Shown: positions 16,682-25,705 of the stretch, piece by piece
Layout: every line of letters starts with the position of its first letter
How positions within the stretch are numbered: position 1 is the first letter of the stretch
NCBI RefSeq assembly: GCF_947631635.1
Contig: NZ_CANRMB010000001.1
Coordinates: 62,001 to 126,000, forward strand
Length of the DNA stretch: 64,000 nt
Reading direction: 5' to 3'
Source: an uncultured Dysosmobacter sp.
GTDB taxonomy: Bacteria; Bacillota; Clostridia; Oscillospirales; Oscillospiraceae
The notes under the pieces: model-generated
What the model was told of the DNA's origin: nothing
Databases searched by the model: none
Seen by the model: only the letters and a program-made list of their open reading frames with translations
Program-made: the position numbers and the translations under genes

Positions 16682-17422
16682 ATGCTATTGACGGATAAGA
16701 CAGCGTTGATCACTGGTGGCGGCCGGGGGATCGGTGAAGCCAGTGCCCGGCGTCTGGTGGAATACGGCGCTAAGGTTATTCTGGCGGATGTGAATCTGGA
16801 GGCGGCTCAGGGCGTGGCGGATGACATCAACGCTCACGGCGGCGAAGCCCGCGCACTGGAATTTAACGTTGCGGAATTTCAAGCCATTCCGGATAAGGTC
16901 GCTGAAGCAAAGGCCATATTCGGCCGCATCGACATTCTGGTGAACGTGGCAGGCATCACTGGCTCTACGCCCATTGAGGAGATCACATTGGAAAGTTGGG
17001 ACCGGATGATGGATATCGATCTCAAGTCCATGTTCTTTGTGACTCAGGCGGTATTTGCCATTATGAAGGAGCAGGGCTACGGTAAGCTGGTCCATATGTC
17101 CTCCCTGGCGGCGCTCCGGGGTGGTCGGAGCTCTGATGCTTCCTATGCCTGTGCCAAGGCCGGCATTCTGAACCTCAGCAAATGCTTTGCCCTGCAGGGG
17201 GCACCGTATCACATCACATCCAATGCCGTTTGCCCCGGCAACATTCTAACGCCTATGGGTAAGACGCTCTCCTGGTCAAAGGTGGATCCTAAGACCTACA
17301 TTCCCATGGGGCGGTACGGAACGGCAGAGGATATTGCCAATGCGGTCCTATTCTATGCGAGTGATCTTTCCGACTACGTCACTGGTGACTTTATGAATGT
17401 CAACGGCGGTCTGTATATGTGA
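16682..17422 (+). CDS. Short-chain dehydrogenase/reductase
   Basis: The 246-residue protein is a classical SDR: TGGGRGIG (residues 11-18) binds the nucleotide cofactor, with Asp near residue 36 favouring NAD(H). Further marks are NVAG, the catalytic Ser in HMSSLAA, YACAKAG, and the NVNGGLYM end. SDRs interconvert alcohols and ketones; here it may make the 2-oxoacid or diketone substrate of the dehydrogenase complex, or reduce acetoin/diacetyl. It is the last gene of the operon, 20 bases after the E3 gene with GGAAGGAGCG upstream. No clear terminator follows. Confidence 0.85.
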   Translation: MLLTDKTALITGGGRGIGEASARRLVEYGAKVILADVNLEAAQGVADDINAHGGEARALEFNVAEFQAIPDKVAEAKAIFGRIDILVNVAGITGSTPIEEITLESWDRMMDIDLKSMFFVTQAVFAIMKEQGYGKLVHMSSLAALRGGRSSDASYACAKAGILNLSKCFALQGAPYHITSNAVCPGNILTPMGKTLSWSKVDPKTYIPMGRYGTAEDIANAVLFYASDLSDYVTGDFMNVNGGLYM

Positions 17423-17550
17423 GTTTTTCCCGTAACGGATGCAATAGTTTATAATCGAGCTTGCAAAAGTGGAAAGGTCATAGAAGAGCCGTTAGGGTTC
17501 CTGTACGATGAATGGGGGCTAGACATTCAAGAAGTAAAGGAGAGTCCCTA

Positions 17551-18422
17551 ATGCCTCGAAAAGGGAATCACACAAATCTGACAGAGTTGCTGCTGGAATG
17601 TATGGCACAGCTGGACCCCATGCTTAGCATGCCAGAGTAGCTGTGCGTACCACTGCTGGAGACAGAAGTCAGCCGACAGCTGGGGCGGAAAAGAGGGAGC
17701 GTACAAATAGCCGCAGTGGGTATCGCTGCGGCTACCGACCGAGGCGGTTGGACACGAGAATGGACACAATATATCTCATGGCGTCAAGGTACAGCGGGGC
17801 AGGCACATTTCTTCCTTTGCCATCAAGCGCAAGCGCAGCGAGACCGCGTTGATCCAGGTTGTTCAAGAGGCCTTTGTGCAGGGCAGTTTCGCCCGTAAAA
17901 TGGAGAAGTTGCCAAAAGTCTGGGCATTGAGAATCTGTTCCGCAGCCAAGTCAGCGAGATGGCAAAAGGCCTCAACAAGCAAGTAAGCGCTTTCTGCAAT
18001 CGATTCCTTTCTGAAAGCCATTATTCTGTACTATGGGTAGACGCATTATATGAAAAATGCGCGTAGGCGGTAGGCTCATCAGCATGGTGGGCTTATCGGC
18101 TTGCGGTGTGGACGAGCAGGAACGACGTAATATTTTGGCGTAGAACTGATGGCAGAGACTCGTATCTGCTGCTGTTTCGAGGACTTCAGGAAAGTGGTTT
18201 GTCCACTCCTGAATTGGGTGTTTCCAACGCCCATGCTGGCCTAGCCGCAGCCATCCACAAAAGGGTACTCGGCGCCCCATCGAGGTGGGGATTCTTCCCT
18301 GCCCCGATGCCTACACCAGACAGGTGGCTACTTGCCTCATAAAATACGCTGAGGACCGATTTGCCTTCGGATCCTACCTTAGCAAGCAGTCTATACAAAC
18401 TCTACTGCAGCAGGCAGCTTAA
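17551..18422 (+). mobile_element. Decayed IS256-family insertion sequence
   Basis: The start MPRKGNHTNLTELLLECMAQ, the downstream RSGYRCGYRPRRLDTRM, LWVDALYEK, SYLLLFRGLQESGLST and the final SKQSIQTLLQQA match successive parts of IS256-type mutator transposases. They lie in different frames with stops (first at 17638-17640), and the region between the second Asp and the C-terminus is shortened, so the enzyme is dead. The ATG at 17551 still has AAAGGAGA upstream. I could not identify the terminal inverted repeats. Confidence 0.75.
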
Positions 18423-18507
18423 TTTTATTTTGCCGGAGCTCTTTTTACGAGCTTTCCTTGATGCAAAAGCAAAAATTTGAAGAAAATTATTTGAACAGAA
18501 AATGAAG

Positions 18508-18544
18508 AAAAGTTCCTGATTTCGTTAGAAATCAGGAACTTTTT
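18508..18544. terminator. Terminator hairpin copy beside tRNA-Val scar B
   Basis: A 16-bp stem (AAAAGTTCCTGATTTC and its complement) with a four-base loop and flanking T-rich ends is the same hairpin as at 40634-40669, with a changed loop. It is probably the terminator of the original tRNA-Val gene, duplicated with the attachment site. Confidence 0.8.
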
Positions 18545-18590
18545 GACGGAGAATCCGGGGCGAAAACCAGTGACCTCCTGCGTGTGAAGA
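18545..18590 (-). repeat. Relic of a tRNA-Val 3' half (attachment-site scar B)
   Basis: The 25 bases at 18565-18589 are identical to 40691-40715 (anticodon loop through T-arm of tRNA-Val), and the terminator follows as in that copy. The T-loop and acceptor part (GAGAATCCGGGGCG) has mutated, so this is a non-functional att scar. Confidence 0.7.
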
Positions 18591-19277
18591 TACGTCGGGA
18601 TGTCAAAGACTTAATACTCATTGGTTTCCAGCACTTTTGCCCCCACTTTTTGAAAGCCAAAGGAACCACATTGTCCACTGTGTCCACCCGCTGATTTACT
18701 GATATTGGTCAGTGTATTGGTCAAAGGTCCCGGCTCCGCTGAATTGGGCAAAGCAGGGGCTTTTCTCAGACATAAATCCTCTTTGCCGTGATAGTAGTTT
18801 GAAACGGGGCAAATGTCAAGCACCATGTTCGGACTCTGGTAGCTTGTCCTGCACCACCCCTACTTCATCAGATGGTGGGGAAATATATCAACAAAACGAA
18901 CTATAAAAAGGAAAGACCATTGCGGTTACAGAGTTTTATAGTCACGGAAGCAGGATTCGAACCTGTGCTCCCCCTATACGTCAGCGGAAATTTCAAACTT
19001 TTTCACTCGTTTGCAGATGTTTTTGGCTGTTTCTGCTAATATTTCCCCTTTTTAAAGCTCTTGAACGGCGGATTTTCCATGTGCGTCAGGGAAGCCTGTG
19101 GTGAATCGTGTGGTCAGGGTGTCAGTTCTACCTCCTGAAGAGAAATCGAGGTGCAAAATTGATTCGCAATAGTCAACGAATATCGTTTCCTTAAATTGTT
19201 TGCACCGGCATCTGACGTTATATCGTCCGCATGATAAAAGTTCGTGTTTTTCAAATCTCTGCTTTTTTATCGTTGCA
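18591..19277. other. Gene-poor junction with fragments of a mobilizable element
   Basis: I find no intact gene. It contains TATTGGTCAGTGTATTGG near 18709, similar to sequence just after the integrase gene at 40563, and 18866-18903, nearly identical to the spacer behind the relaxase gene at 38546. These suggest remains of a second element of the same kind as the one at 35.4-40.7 kb. Around 18945-18985 a minus-strand T-loop-like TTCGAAT within an imperfect stem may be another tRNA 3'-end fragment. Confidence 0.5.
18866..18903 (+). repeat. Copy 1 of a 38-bp element-derived repeat
   Basis: CATCAGATGGTGGGGAAATA continues to CGAACTA with only a few differences from 38546-38583. In the intact element this stretch lies between relaxase and excisionase genes, so here it marks a lost element. 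Confidence 0.75.
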
Positions 19278-20174
19278 TCAAAACCGGGAGCGATGGTCTG
19301 CAAAATAACTGAACAGAGTATCGCCCAATTCCTCCATGAAAATACCGCACATGATCAGCACAATTCCCATCAGCATTCTCAACGTAACCTGGTCGTGCAG
19401 CAGCACCATGGACAGCAGTGCGCAGAAAATACTCTCACTGGCGAGGATCAGCGTGCACTTGATAGGCCCTACATACTTGATGGCATAATTCTTTAAGACA
19501 AAGCAGACCAGTGTGGGGCCAATAGCCAGATATAAAATGGCGCCCACCGTCTTTATCTCATAGTGTCCACAGCGCCCCTGGACCAGCGTCATCACGCCGG
19601 TATATATCGTAATAACCAGCAGTTGGATAAAGGTGATCTGGATACGTGAATGATCTCCTCCCAGCTTCACGATCGCGATGCTGTTCAGCGCATACATCAG
19701 TGCCGAGAACAGGATCAGGGAATCCCCCGGCGTCAAGGATAGTCCCTCCCCGGTGAGGCTCAAAAATCCAACGCCTGCCATGGTCAATAGTGCTGCGAAA
19801 ATGGTACGTGGCCGCAGTCGGGTATGGAAAAACAAAACGCACAGCACGGGCATCATCACAATATTTGTGGAGCTGAGAAATGCCACCTTTGTGGTTTCCG
19901 TAACGGCGATCCCATATAGCTCAAAGGTGTATCCCAGGGAGGAGAGAATTCCCAATACTGCACCCGCCAGAAGCGCTCCACGTTCCATGTTCTGCAGCTG
20001 CTTCCAGAAAATGAGGGCAAGACAAAACGTACCGATAGCGGAACGGTAAAATATGGTTTCAAATTGCAGTATTCCCGCATTTAAGCAGATTTTGGATCCC
20101 ACAAAGCTGCTGCCCCACAGAAAGGCTGCAATGAGAAGCATCCATGACGCACGCTTTTCTTCTGAAAGAGCCAT
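19278..20174 (-). CDS. EamA/DMT-family transporter
   Basis: The 298-residue protein has about ten membrane segments in two EamA repeats (first starting LIAAFLWGSSFVGSKICL, second around SLILFSALMYALNSIAIV). These are drug/metabolite transporters that usually export amino acids or other small metabolites. It is transcribed leftward behind the NhaC remnant, with a gap of about 215 bases. AAGGAGAAAA precedes the ATG. In this neighbourhood it may export a product of sulfur amino-acid breakdown; that is only a guess. Confidence 0.8.
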   Translation of the reverse strand: MALSEEKRASWMLLIAAFLWGSSFVGSKICLNAGILQFETIFYRSAIGTFCLALIFWKQLQNMERGALLAGAVLGILSSLGYTFELYGIAVTETTKVAFLSSTNIVMMPVLCVLFFHTRLRPRTIFAALLTMAGVGFLSLTGEGLSLTPGDSLILFSALMYALNSIAIVKLGGDHSRIQITFIQLLVITIYTGVMTLVQGRCGHYEIKTVGAILYLAIGPTLVCFVLKNYAIKYVGPIKCTLILASESIFCALLSMVLLHDQVTLRMLMGIVLIMCGIFMEELGDTLFSYFADHRSRF

Positions 20175-20308
20175 CTATCTATTTTCTCCTTCATCACTCA
20201 AGTTTTGGAAATATAGGCTGCTGCAAACACCTTACCATGGAAGCGTGCGGAAGTCTATACCAAATAAGCAGCTCCGACAAAGCGGTCGTACTGATTTGCC
20301 AACATTTT

Positions 20309-20340
20309 GAGGAGGAGACAGCGCCCGCTGTCCCCTCCTC
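20309..20340. terminator. Strong hairpin between the NhaC remnant and the EamA gene
   Basis: A 15-bp stem with one mismatch (GAGGAGGAGACAGCG with CGCTGTCCCCTCCTC) and a two-base loop lies 51 bases past the nhaC stop. It probably ends the leftward operon, although the T-run is on the opposite side. Confidence 0.5.
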
Positions 20341-20390
20341 TTTCAATTTCGCTTTACATATGTTGTGCTGCAAAAGGCGGAGACTGTATA

Positions 20391-21569
20391 TTATTCCGCA
20401 ATGGCTTCATCCAGTTCAGGATAAAACTCTCTGCCTTCCTTTTCTTCCTTGGTCTGCAGCAGATTAAACTGGATAGTAATCACGGTGAACACAAACAGGA
20501 AGAACAGATAATAACCGCGGGTCATCAACTGCAGCGGCGTAACGGTGCTCATTGTGGTGACCACCAGGAACGCGGAGCTCAGAGGAGAAAAGCCCGGCAC
20601 AATGACGCCGAAGATATCCATCAGGGATGCCAGCCGCTCAGGTGCGACTTTGAACTTCTTCGCAATGGGTTTGCACAGAGGTGTGCTGATGATGATGGCG
20701 ATGGTGTTGTTGCCGATGAAGAAATCGATGACAGAGACAATGGCGGCGATGGCGTACTGCGCGCCCCTGCGGCTCTTGATGTTTGTGAAGAGGCCCGTCA
20801 GCCATTCCATGCCGCCCATGTCGGCGGCCATGCCGCTGAGGCCCTTCATAAAGAGAGCCATGAGCACCAGGGACAGCATCCCGCTGACGCCGCTGGTCGC
20901 GGAGGCCGACAGGCTCACCAGGCCCATGGAGCCCGTAGCCATGCCGATGATGGCGGAGAGGACGGTGCCGGTCAGCAAAACATAGATGACGTTCATGCCG
21001 GAGATCGCGCAGACCAGGACCACCAGATAGGGGATGACCTTGATGAGCTCGAATTCGTATGTACCGCCGAGCTCGGCCCCTCCGCCGATGATGCAGTAGA
21101 TAATGGTGGTGACGATGGCGGCAGGCAGGGCGATCTTGAAGTTCATGCGGAATTTATCCTTCATCTCGCAGCCCGCGCCACGGGTGGCGGCAATGGTAGT
21201 ATCGGAGATCACGGACAAGTTGTCGCCGAACATACTGCCGCCGATGACTGCGGACATGGTGATGGCGGGATCCAGTCCGGCGGCCTCAATAAAGCCCAGG
21301 GCAATGGGGGCGATTGCGGAAATGGTGCCCAGGCAGGTACCCATGGACGTAGAAATGAACACGCAGATCAGAAATAATCCGGCGGTGATGAAGCGGGCCG
21401 GGATAAAGGATAGGGCCAGATTCACCGTAGAATCAACTGCACCCATGCCCTTGGTGACACCGGAGAACATGCCGGCCAAGACGAAAATCAGGCACATCAG
21501 CATGATGCCGGGGTTGGCGCAGTGGCCGGAAAAGGCATCCACCGCTTTGCTGATGCCGCGCTTGCTCAT
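20391..21569 (-). pseudogene. nhaC: N-terminally truncated NhaC-family Na+/H+ antiporter
   Basis: The 392-residue frame matches NhaC antiporters over most of their length (STSMGTCLGTISAIAPIA, GGSMFGDNLSVISDTTIAA, FFIGNNTIAIIIS), with about ten membrane segments. Family members are usually 450 residues or more and begin with two further helices that are missing here. The first ATG (21569) has no ribosome binding site, and the sequence before it runs directly into the end of the amidohydrolase gene. A deletion probably removed the start. The rest is undamaged, so the loss may be recent. Confidence 0.7.
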
Positions 21570-21653
21570 GCAATACGGGAAACGATGGATTTGTAAAGAA
21601 CAGCGGCCAGGATATTTCAAATCAAATAATCATTCCAGCTTCAAAAACTTCGC

Positions 21654-22832
21654 TCAAAGGCTCAGTCCTTCCCTTAAGTAATCAATTGCGATTTGGGCGA
21701 GAAGGCCGGCATTCTGCGGCAAAGAGCGCTCATCCGCCCGGAACCGGGGATTATGAGCCGGATAAGGTGAACCGCAGCCAGCCCAGATGAAAACACCCGG
21801 TACGCCAGACTCATTGGCGTACCACCCAAAGTCCTCCGAACCCAGTCGGGATATTTTCCCCTTGATACAGTGGAGGCCTAATTTTTCAGCGCTGGTCTCA
21901 GCCAATTTAACCGCGGTTTCATCGTTGATGACAATCGGGAAATCGGAATTGAAGCCGCTGAGAGAATAGGAGACACCCTGCATTTTGCAGACACCGTCAA
22001 TGATATCGGTAATCTTGCTGCGGATTTGCTGCCGGATTTCTTTGGACACGGTTCGGATGCAGCCGCCTAACACGCAGGTATCGGGGATAACATTTTCAAC
22101 GCTGCCCGCCTGGATCTTTGTAATTTGGATCAACGCAATGTCAGTTGGAGATAATTTGCATCGGAAGCTCTGAATCATCTGACAGATTGCGAGCGCGGCG
22201 TCAATCGGATTGTTTACCTTGTGAGGCTCGGAACCATGTCCGCCCTTTCCGTGGAGCGTTGCGGTAAAGCGGTCGCCGAACGCGCTGGCGGGTCCCTCCA
22301 GAAATGTAATCTGCCCCAACGGATTTGCGGCATCCACGTGGATTCCGACAGAAATATCTACCTTGGGGTTTTCCAAAATTCCTGCCTCGACCAATTTGGA
22401 TGCGCCGTGATGCGGCACCTCTTCCGCAGGCTGGAAACACAGTTTTACATTTCCGCACAACTCTTCCCGCAAGTCATAGAGGATGCGGGCGGCGCCCAGT
22501 AGTCCTGCGGTGTGAATGTCATGTCCGCAGGCGTGCATCACGCCGGGAACCTGGGAAGAATAGGGACAGCCGGATTCCTCTGTAATCGGCAGGGCGTCAA
22601 TATCCGCCCGCAGAAGAATGGTTTTTCCCGGCTTCCCACCCTGAATTATCGCTGATACGCCATACTCCGGGTAATCCGTGCACGGGGTTAAGCCAATTTC
22701 ACGCAAGGCATTGGCAATATACTCTGTGGTCTCTTTCTCCTGGCAGCTAAGCTCCGGATGCTGGTGCAGGTGATGGAAATCCCGAAGCATAGCTTCCGAA
22801 TACTTTTCCGCAAGTGTTTTGATACTCATCAT
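21654..22832 (-). CDS. M20-family amidohydrolase
   Basis: The 392-residue protein belongs to the M20D metallo-amidohydrolases (AbgB, hippurate and N-acyl-amino-acid hydrolases). Metal ligands and catalytic residues are visible in ACGHDIHTA, FQPAEE and GSEDFGWY, and HPELS near the start is typical. It would remove an acyl or aminobenzoyl group from an amino acid in the cytoplasm. AGAAAGGAACG precedes the ATG at 22832. The next gene upstream encodes an AbgT-type transporter, the classical partner, so import and hydrolysis of the same conjugate are likely. Confidence 0.88.
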   Translation of the reverse strand: MMSIKTLAEKYSEAMLRDFHHLHQHPELSCQEKETTEYIANALREIGLTPCTDYPEYGVSAIIQGGKPGKTILLRADIDALPITEESGCPYSSQVPGVMHACGHDIHTAGLLGAARILYDLREELCGNVKLCFQPAEEVPHHGASKLVEAGILENPKVDISVGIHVDAANPLGQITFLEGPASAFGDRFTATLHGKGGHGSEPHKVNNPIDAALAICQMIQSFRCKLSPTDIALIQITKIQAGSVENVIPDTCVLGGCIRTVSKEIRQQIRSKITDIIDGVCKMQGVSYSLSGFNSDFPIVINDETAVKLAETSAEKLGLHCIKGKISRLGSEDFGWYANESGVPGVFIWAGCGSPYPAHNPRFRADERSLPQNAGLLAQIAIDYLREGLSL

Positions 22833-22880
22833 CGTTCCTTTCTGCGCCGAATATGAAGGCGGCACATATGTATGCTCAAA

Positions 22881-24407
22881 TTACACATTGAAGTAAAAAC
22901 CGGGACCATAGGGAATACCCAGCAGGGACCACACAACAAACCAAAGCATAAACAGAACGCCTCCTCCTAAGGTCAACGGCGCCAGTTCCTTAAAGAGCTT
23001 GCCCATTGTAAACTTCTTGTCAAATTTTGCACAGTAGGTCAATGCGACAATCACACAGGGCGCCAGGGGCGTCATGGCGTTTGTCATTCCATCGGCAATC
23101 CGGTAGGCGGAGTGAATCGCGGCGGGACCGATTCCATTCATCATAAGCATCGGTACAAAAATCATGGAAAACAGTGCCCATTTAGCGGTGGCGCTGTTGA
23201 AAAACACATTGATTAGAGCGGTAAAGAGCATAAGCACAATCAGCATGACAATCGTCGGCAGCCCAGTACTGGCAAGCCATTCGCCGCCCTTGATTGCAAG
23301 CACACTCGCCAATTGGCTGTCGGTGAACACCTTGACAAACATGGAAGCCGCAAACGAAATGACAAAGAACGGGCCTAAATCCGCGATTCCCTGCGCCATC
23401 ATTTTGGATGCGTCATTAAAGGTTTTAATGGTTCCCACCGTTTTTCCGTAGGCAAAGCCGGTGACAAAGAACAGCATACTGATCAGAGCGGCAACAGCCT
23501 TAAAGAAATAGGACTGGCTGAAGGGCTTTTCCGCGGTAGCGCCAAGAGGCATTCTCGGCAGCGCGAGGACGACTACAATCACCACGAAAACGAGCAGTGC
23601 AATACAGGCGTTTTTGATGCCTTTTCGCTCATTGTCTGTCAAAAAGGCTCCTTCATTTTCGCCAATTTCAAAGGCGCTTGTATCGGTGGCGATTCCCTGG
23701 CGGTTAAGTCTCGGCTCGACAACCTTGATGCAAAGAACCGTCAAAATGGCGGCGACAAAGAATACCGAGATAGCCAGGAAATACCAGTTCATCAGCGCGT
23801 TGGCAGTAAAGCTGGGATCCAAAACCTGAGCCGCCTTTTCCGTAAAGCCAATTAAAATCAGCTCGCCGGACGCGGTGATAAAGCATGTGCAAAAGCCCAA
23901 GGATGTGGAGGCAAGCGCCAGGAGAATACCTGCAATTGGATTTCTACCAACACCGTAAAACAAAAGTGCAGCCAGAATTGGAAAGATAAACATCGCAACA
24001 TCGCCGGCCAGATTGCCATTACATCCAATAACTGCAATAATAAACGTGAGAATCCATTTTGATTTGATAGAGTCGCCTGCCAGCTTTAATGTGTTGCCTA
24101 AAAAACCGGAATGTGTGGCAACGCCAATACCCAGGGCGCAGATCGGCACCGTCAGCATAGGGGCGAAGTTAATAAACGTTCCTCCCATGTTGGCAATAAA
24201 TGAGCCGATATAGTCAACGGACAGGAGATTGACAACAAATACTTCCTCTCCCGTTCCGGGGTTAGTTGCCCCGACTCCCATGCCGGCTAATACCGCAGAC
24301 GCTAAAGCGACAATTGCCAAAAGCACAAAAAAGATGATAAACGGATCAGGAACGGACTTTGTAATTTTCTCAATGAGGCTGGTTTCAGTTTTTTCTTTTA
24401 TTCTCAT
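22881..24407 (-). CDS. AbgT-family transporter
   Basis: The 508-residue membrane protein matches the AbgT family (p-aminobenzoyl-glutamate transporters and related carriers). Visible family signatures are SVPDPFIIFF at the start, GCNGNLAGDVAMFIFPIL in the first hairpin domain and NAMTPLAPCVIVALTY in the second. About eleven membrane segments are present. It lies 48 bases before the M20 amidohydrolase on the same strand and 62 bases after the gamma-lyase gene, which suggests import of an N-acylated, possibly sulfur-containing amino acid. Confidence 0.88.
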   Translation of the reverse strand: MRIKEKTETSLIEKITKSVPDPFIIFFVLLAIVALASAVLAGMGVGATNPGTGEEVFVVNLLSVDYIGSFIANMGGTFINFAPMLTVPICALGIGVATHSGFLGNTLKLAGDSIKSKWILTFIIAVIGCNGNLAGDVAMFIFPILAALLFYGVGRNPIAGILLALASTSLGFCTCFITASGELILIGFTEKAAQVLDPSFTANALMNWYFLAISVFFVAAILTVLCIKVVEPRLNRQGIATDTSAFEIGENEGAFLTDNERKGIKNACIALLVFVVIVVVLALPRMPLGATAEKPFSQSYFFKAVAALISMLFFVTGFAYGKTVGTIKTFNDASKMMAQGIADLGPFFVISFAASMFVKVFTDSQLASVLAIKGGEWLASTGLPTIVMLIVLMLFTALINVFFNSATAKWALFSMIFVPMLMMNGIGPAAIHSAYRIADGMTNAMTPLAPCVIVALTYCAKFDKKFTMGKLFKELAPLTLGGGVLFMLWFVVWSLLGIPYGPGFYFNV

Positions 24408-24469
24408 AATTTTCCTCCCCTTTTGTTGCCGTGCCGCGTGAATTTGATTTTCCTGATTTGAAAGTAGTA

Positions 24470-25690
24470 TTACAGCGCGGCAAATGCCTGCTCAAAATCA
24501 CGAATGAGGTCCTCTACATTTTCCAGGCCCACAGACAGCCGGATCAGGCCGTCGGAAATACCGGCTTTTTCCTTGTCCTCCTTGGAGACGCGGGCGTGTG
24601 TCATGCTGGCGGGATGTTCGATCAGAGTATCAGGATCACCCAGAGAAACAGCGATCTGCGCCAGGCCCAGGTTGTTCAGCAGTTTGGCGCCGGCATCGTA
24701 AGCAGAGAGACCGTTGATGCCGTCCTTCAGCTCGAAAGAGATCATGCCGGTAAAGAGGCCCTCCTGCATCTGGCTGGCGGCCAAAGCATGCTGGGGATGG
24801 CTCTCCAAGCCCGCGTAATACACACGCTCCACAAAGGGAGATGCCTCCAGGTATCTGGCCATCACCATAGCGTTGGCACAGTGCTGGCGGACCCGCATGC
24901 CCATGGTCTTCATGCTCCGAATGACCAGATAGGCATTGAAGGGAGCAAGCGCCGTACCGCAGAAGCGAGTCATGGCGCTGTTGCGGACTTTGTCCATGTC
25001 CTCCTTGGAACCCACGGCCACACCACCGATAACATCACCGTGACCATTGTAGTACTTCGTCAGGGAGTGGACCACAATATCGGCACCCAGCTTTACAGCA
25101 AACAGGATCGGGGGCGGAGTGAAGGTGCTGTCCACCACCATTTTCAGTCCATGCGCCTTGGCGATCTTGGACATGGCCGCCACATCCGTTACTGTCATCA
25201 AGGGGTTGGCCACCGTCTCAAAGTACAGCATCTTCGTATTGGGACGGACGGCTGCCTCCACCTCCTCCGGCTTCGTCGTGTCCACAAAGGTCACATCGAT
25301 ACCGAACTGTGCAAGGTTCGTGCCCATGATGTGGTTTGTACCGCCGTAGACACACTGGCCGCATACCACATGATCGCCAGCCCTCAGGAATGCCACCATC
25401 ACACAGCCAATGGCGCCCAGACCGGACGCGGTGGAAACCGCGGCTTCCGCGCCCTCGATGGCAGCGATCTTCTCCTCCAGCACAGAGTTTGTGGGGTTGC
25501 CGGAGCGTGAATAATAATAGCCGGGGATCTCACGCATGATCTTCTTCTGCCCCTCTTCCACCGTCTCATAGCAGAAGGTGGATGTCTGGTAGATGGGAGT
25601 CGCCAAAGCCCCCCACTCCTTGTCGCGGTGCTGGCCAGCGTGGATGAATGCCGTATCAAAGCCTGCGGTAGAGAGATCAAACTTTTCCAT
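24470..25690 (-). CDS. Methionine gamma-lyase-like PLP enzyme
   Basis: This 406-residue Cys/Met-metabolism enzyme has the PLP lysine at residue 212 (HSLTKYYNGHGD), phosphate-binding YSRSGNPT (residues 60-67) and the catalytic-Tyr region CVYGGTNH. It resembles methionine gamma-lyases, which split methionine or homocysteine into a thiol, ammonia and a 2-oxoacid. The Cys that well-studied methionine gamma-lyases carry next to this Tyr is Gly here (YGGT), so cystathionine or homocysteine cleavage is possible. The ATG at 25690 follows AAAGGAAA; a GTG six bases upstream is the alternative. It lies 15 bases after the flavoprotein gene. Confidence 0.85.
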   Translation of the reverse strand: MEKFDLSTAGFDTAFIHAGQHRDKEWGALATPIYQTSTFCYETVEEGQKKIMREIPGYYYSRSGNPTNSVLEEKIAAIEGAEAAVSTASGLGAIGCVMVAFLRAGDHVVCGQCVYGGTNHIMGTNLAQFGIDVTFVDTTKPEEVEAAVRPNTKMLYFETVANPLMTVTDVAAMSKIAKAHGLKMVVDSTFTPPPILFAVKLGADIVVHSLTKYYNGHGDVIGGVAVGSKEDMDKVRNSAMTRFCGTALAPFNAYLVIRSMKTMGMRVRQHCANAMVMARYLEASPFVERVYYAGLESHPQHALAASQMQEGLFTGMISFELKDGINGLSAYDAGAKLLNNLGLAQIAVSLGDPDTLIEHPASMTHARVSKEDKEKAGISDGLIRLSVGLENVEDLIRDFEQAFAAL

Positions 25691-25705
25691 AATCACACTT
25701 TCCTT

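Noticed and set aside
18940-18990. Possible tRNA gene on the minus strand (TTCGAAT loop)
   Set aside because: Only a T-arm-like end with a mismatch is seen; no D-arm, anticodon stem or 5' acceptor strand can be drawn, so at most it is a tRNA fragment.
20307-21377. A 356-residue plus-strand frame rich in His, Asp and Gly
   Set aside because: It is the complement of the NhaC-like gene; the composition is that of an antisense frame.
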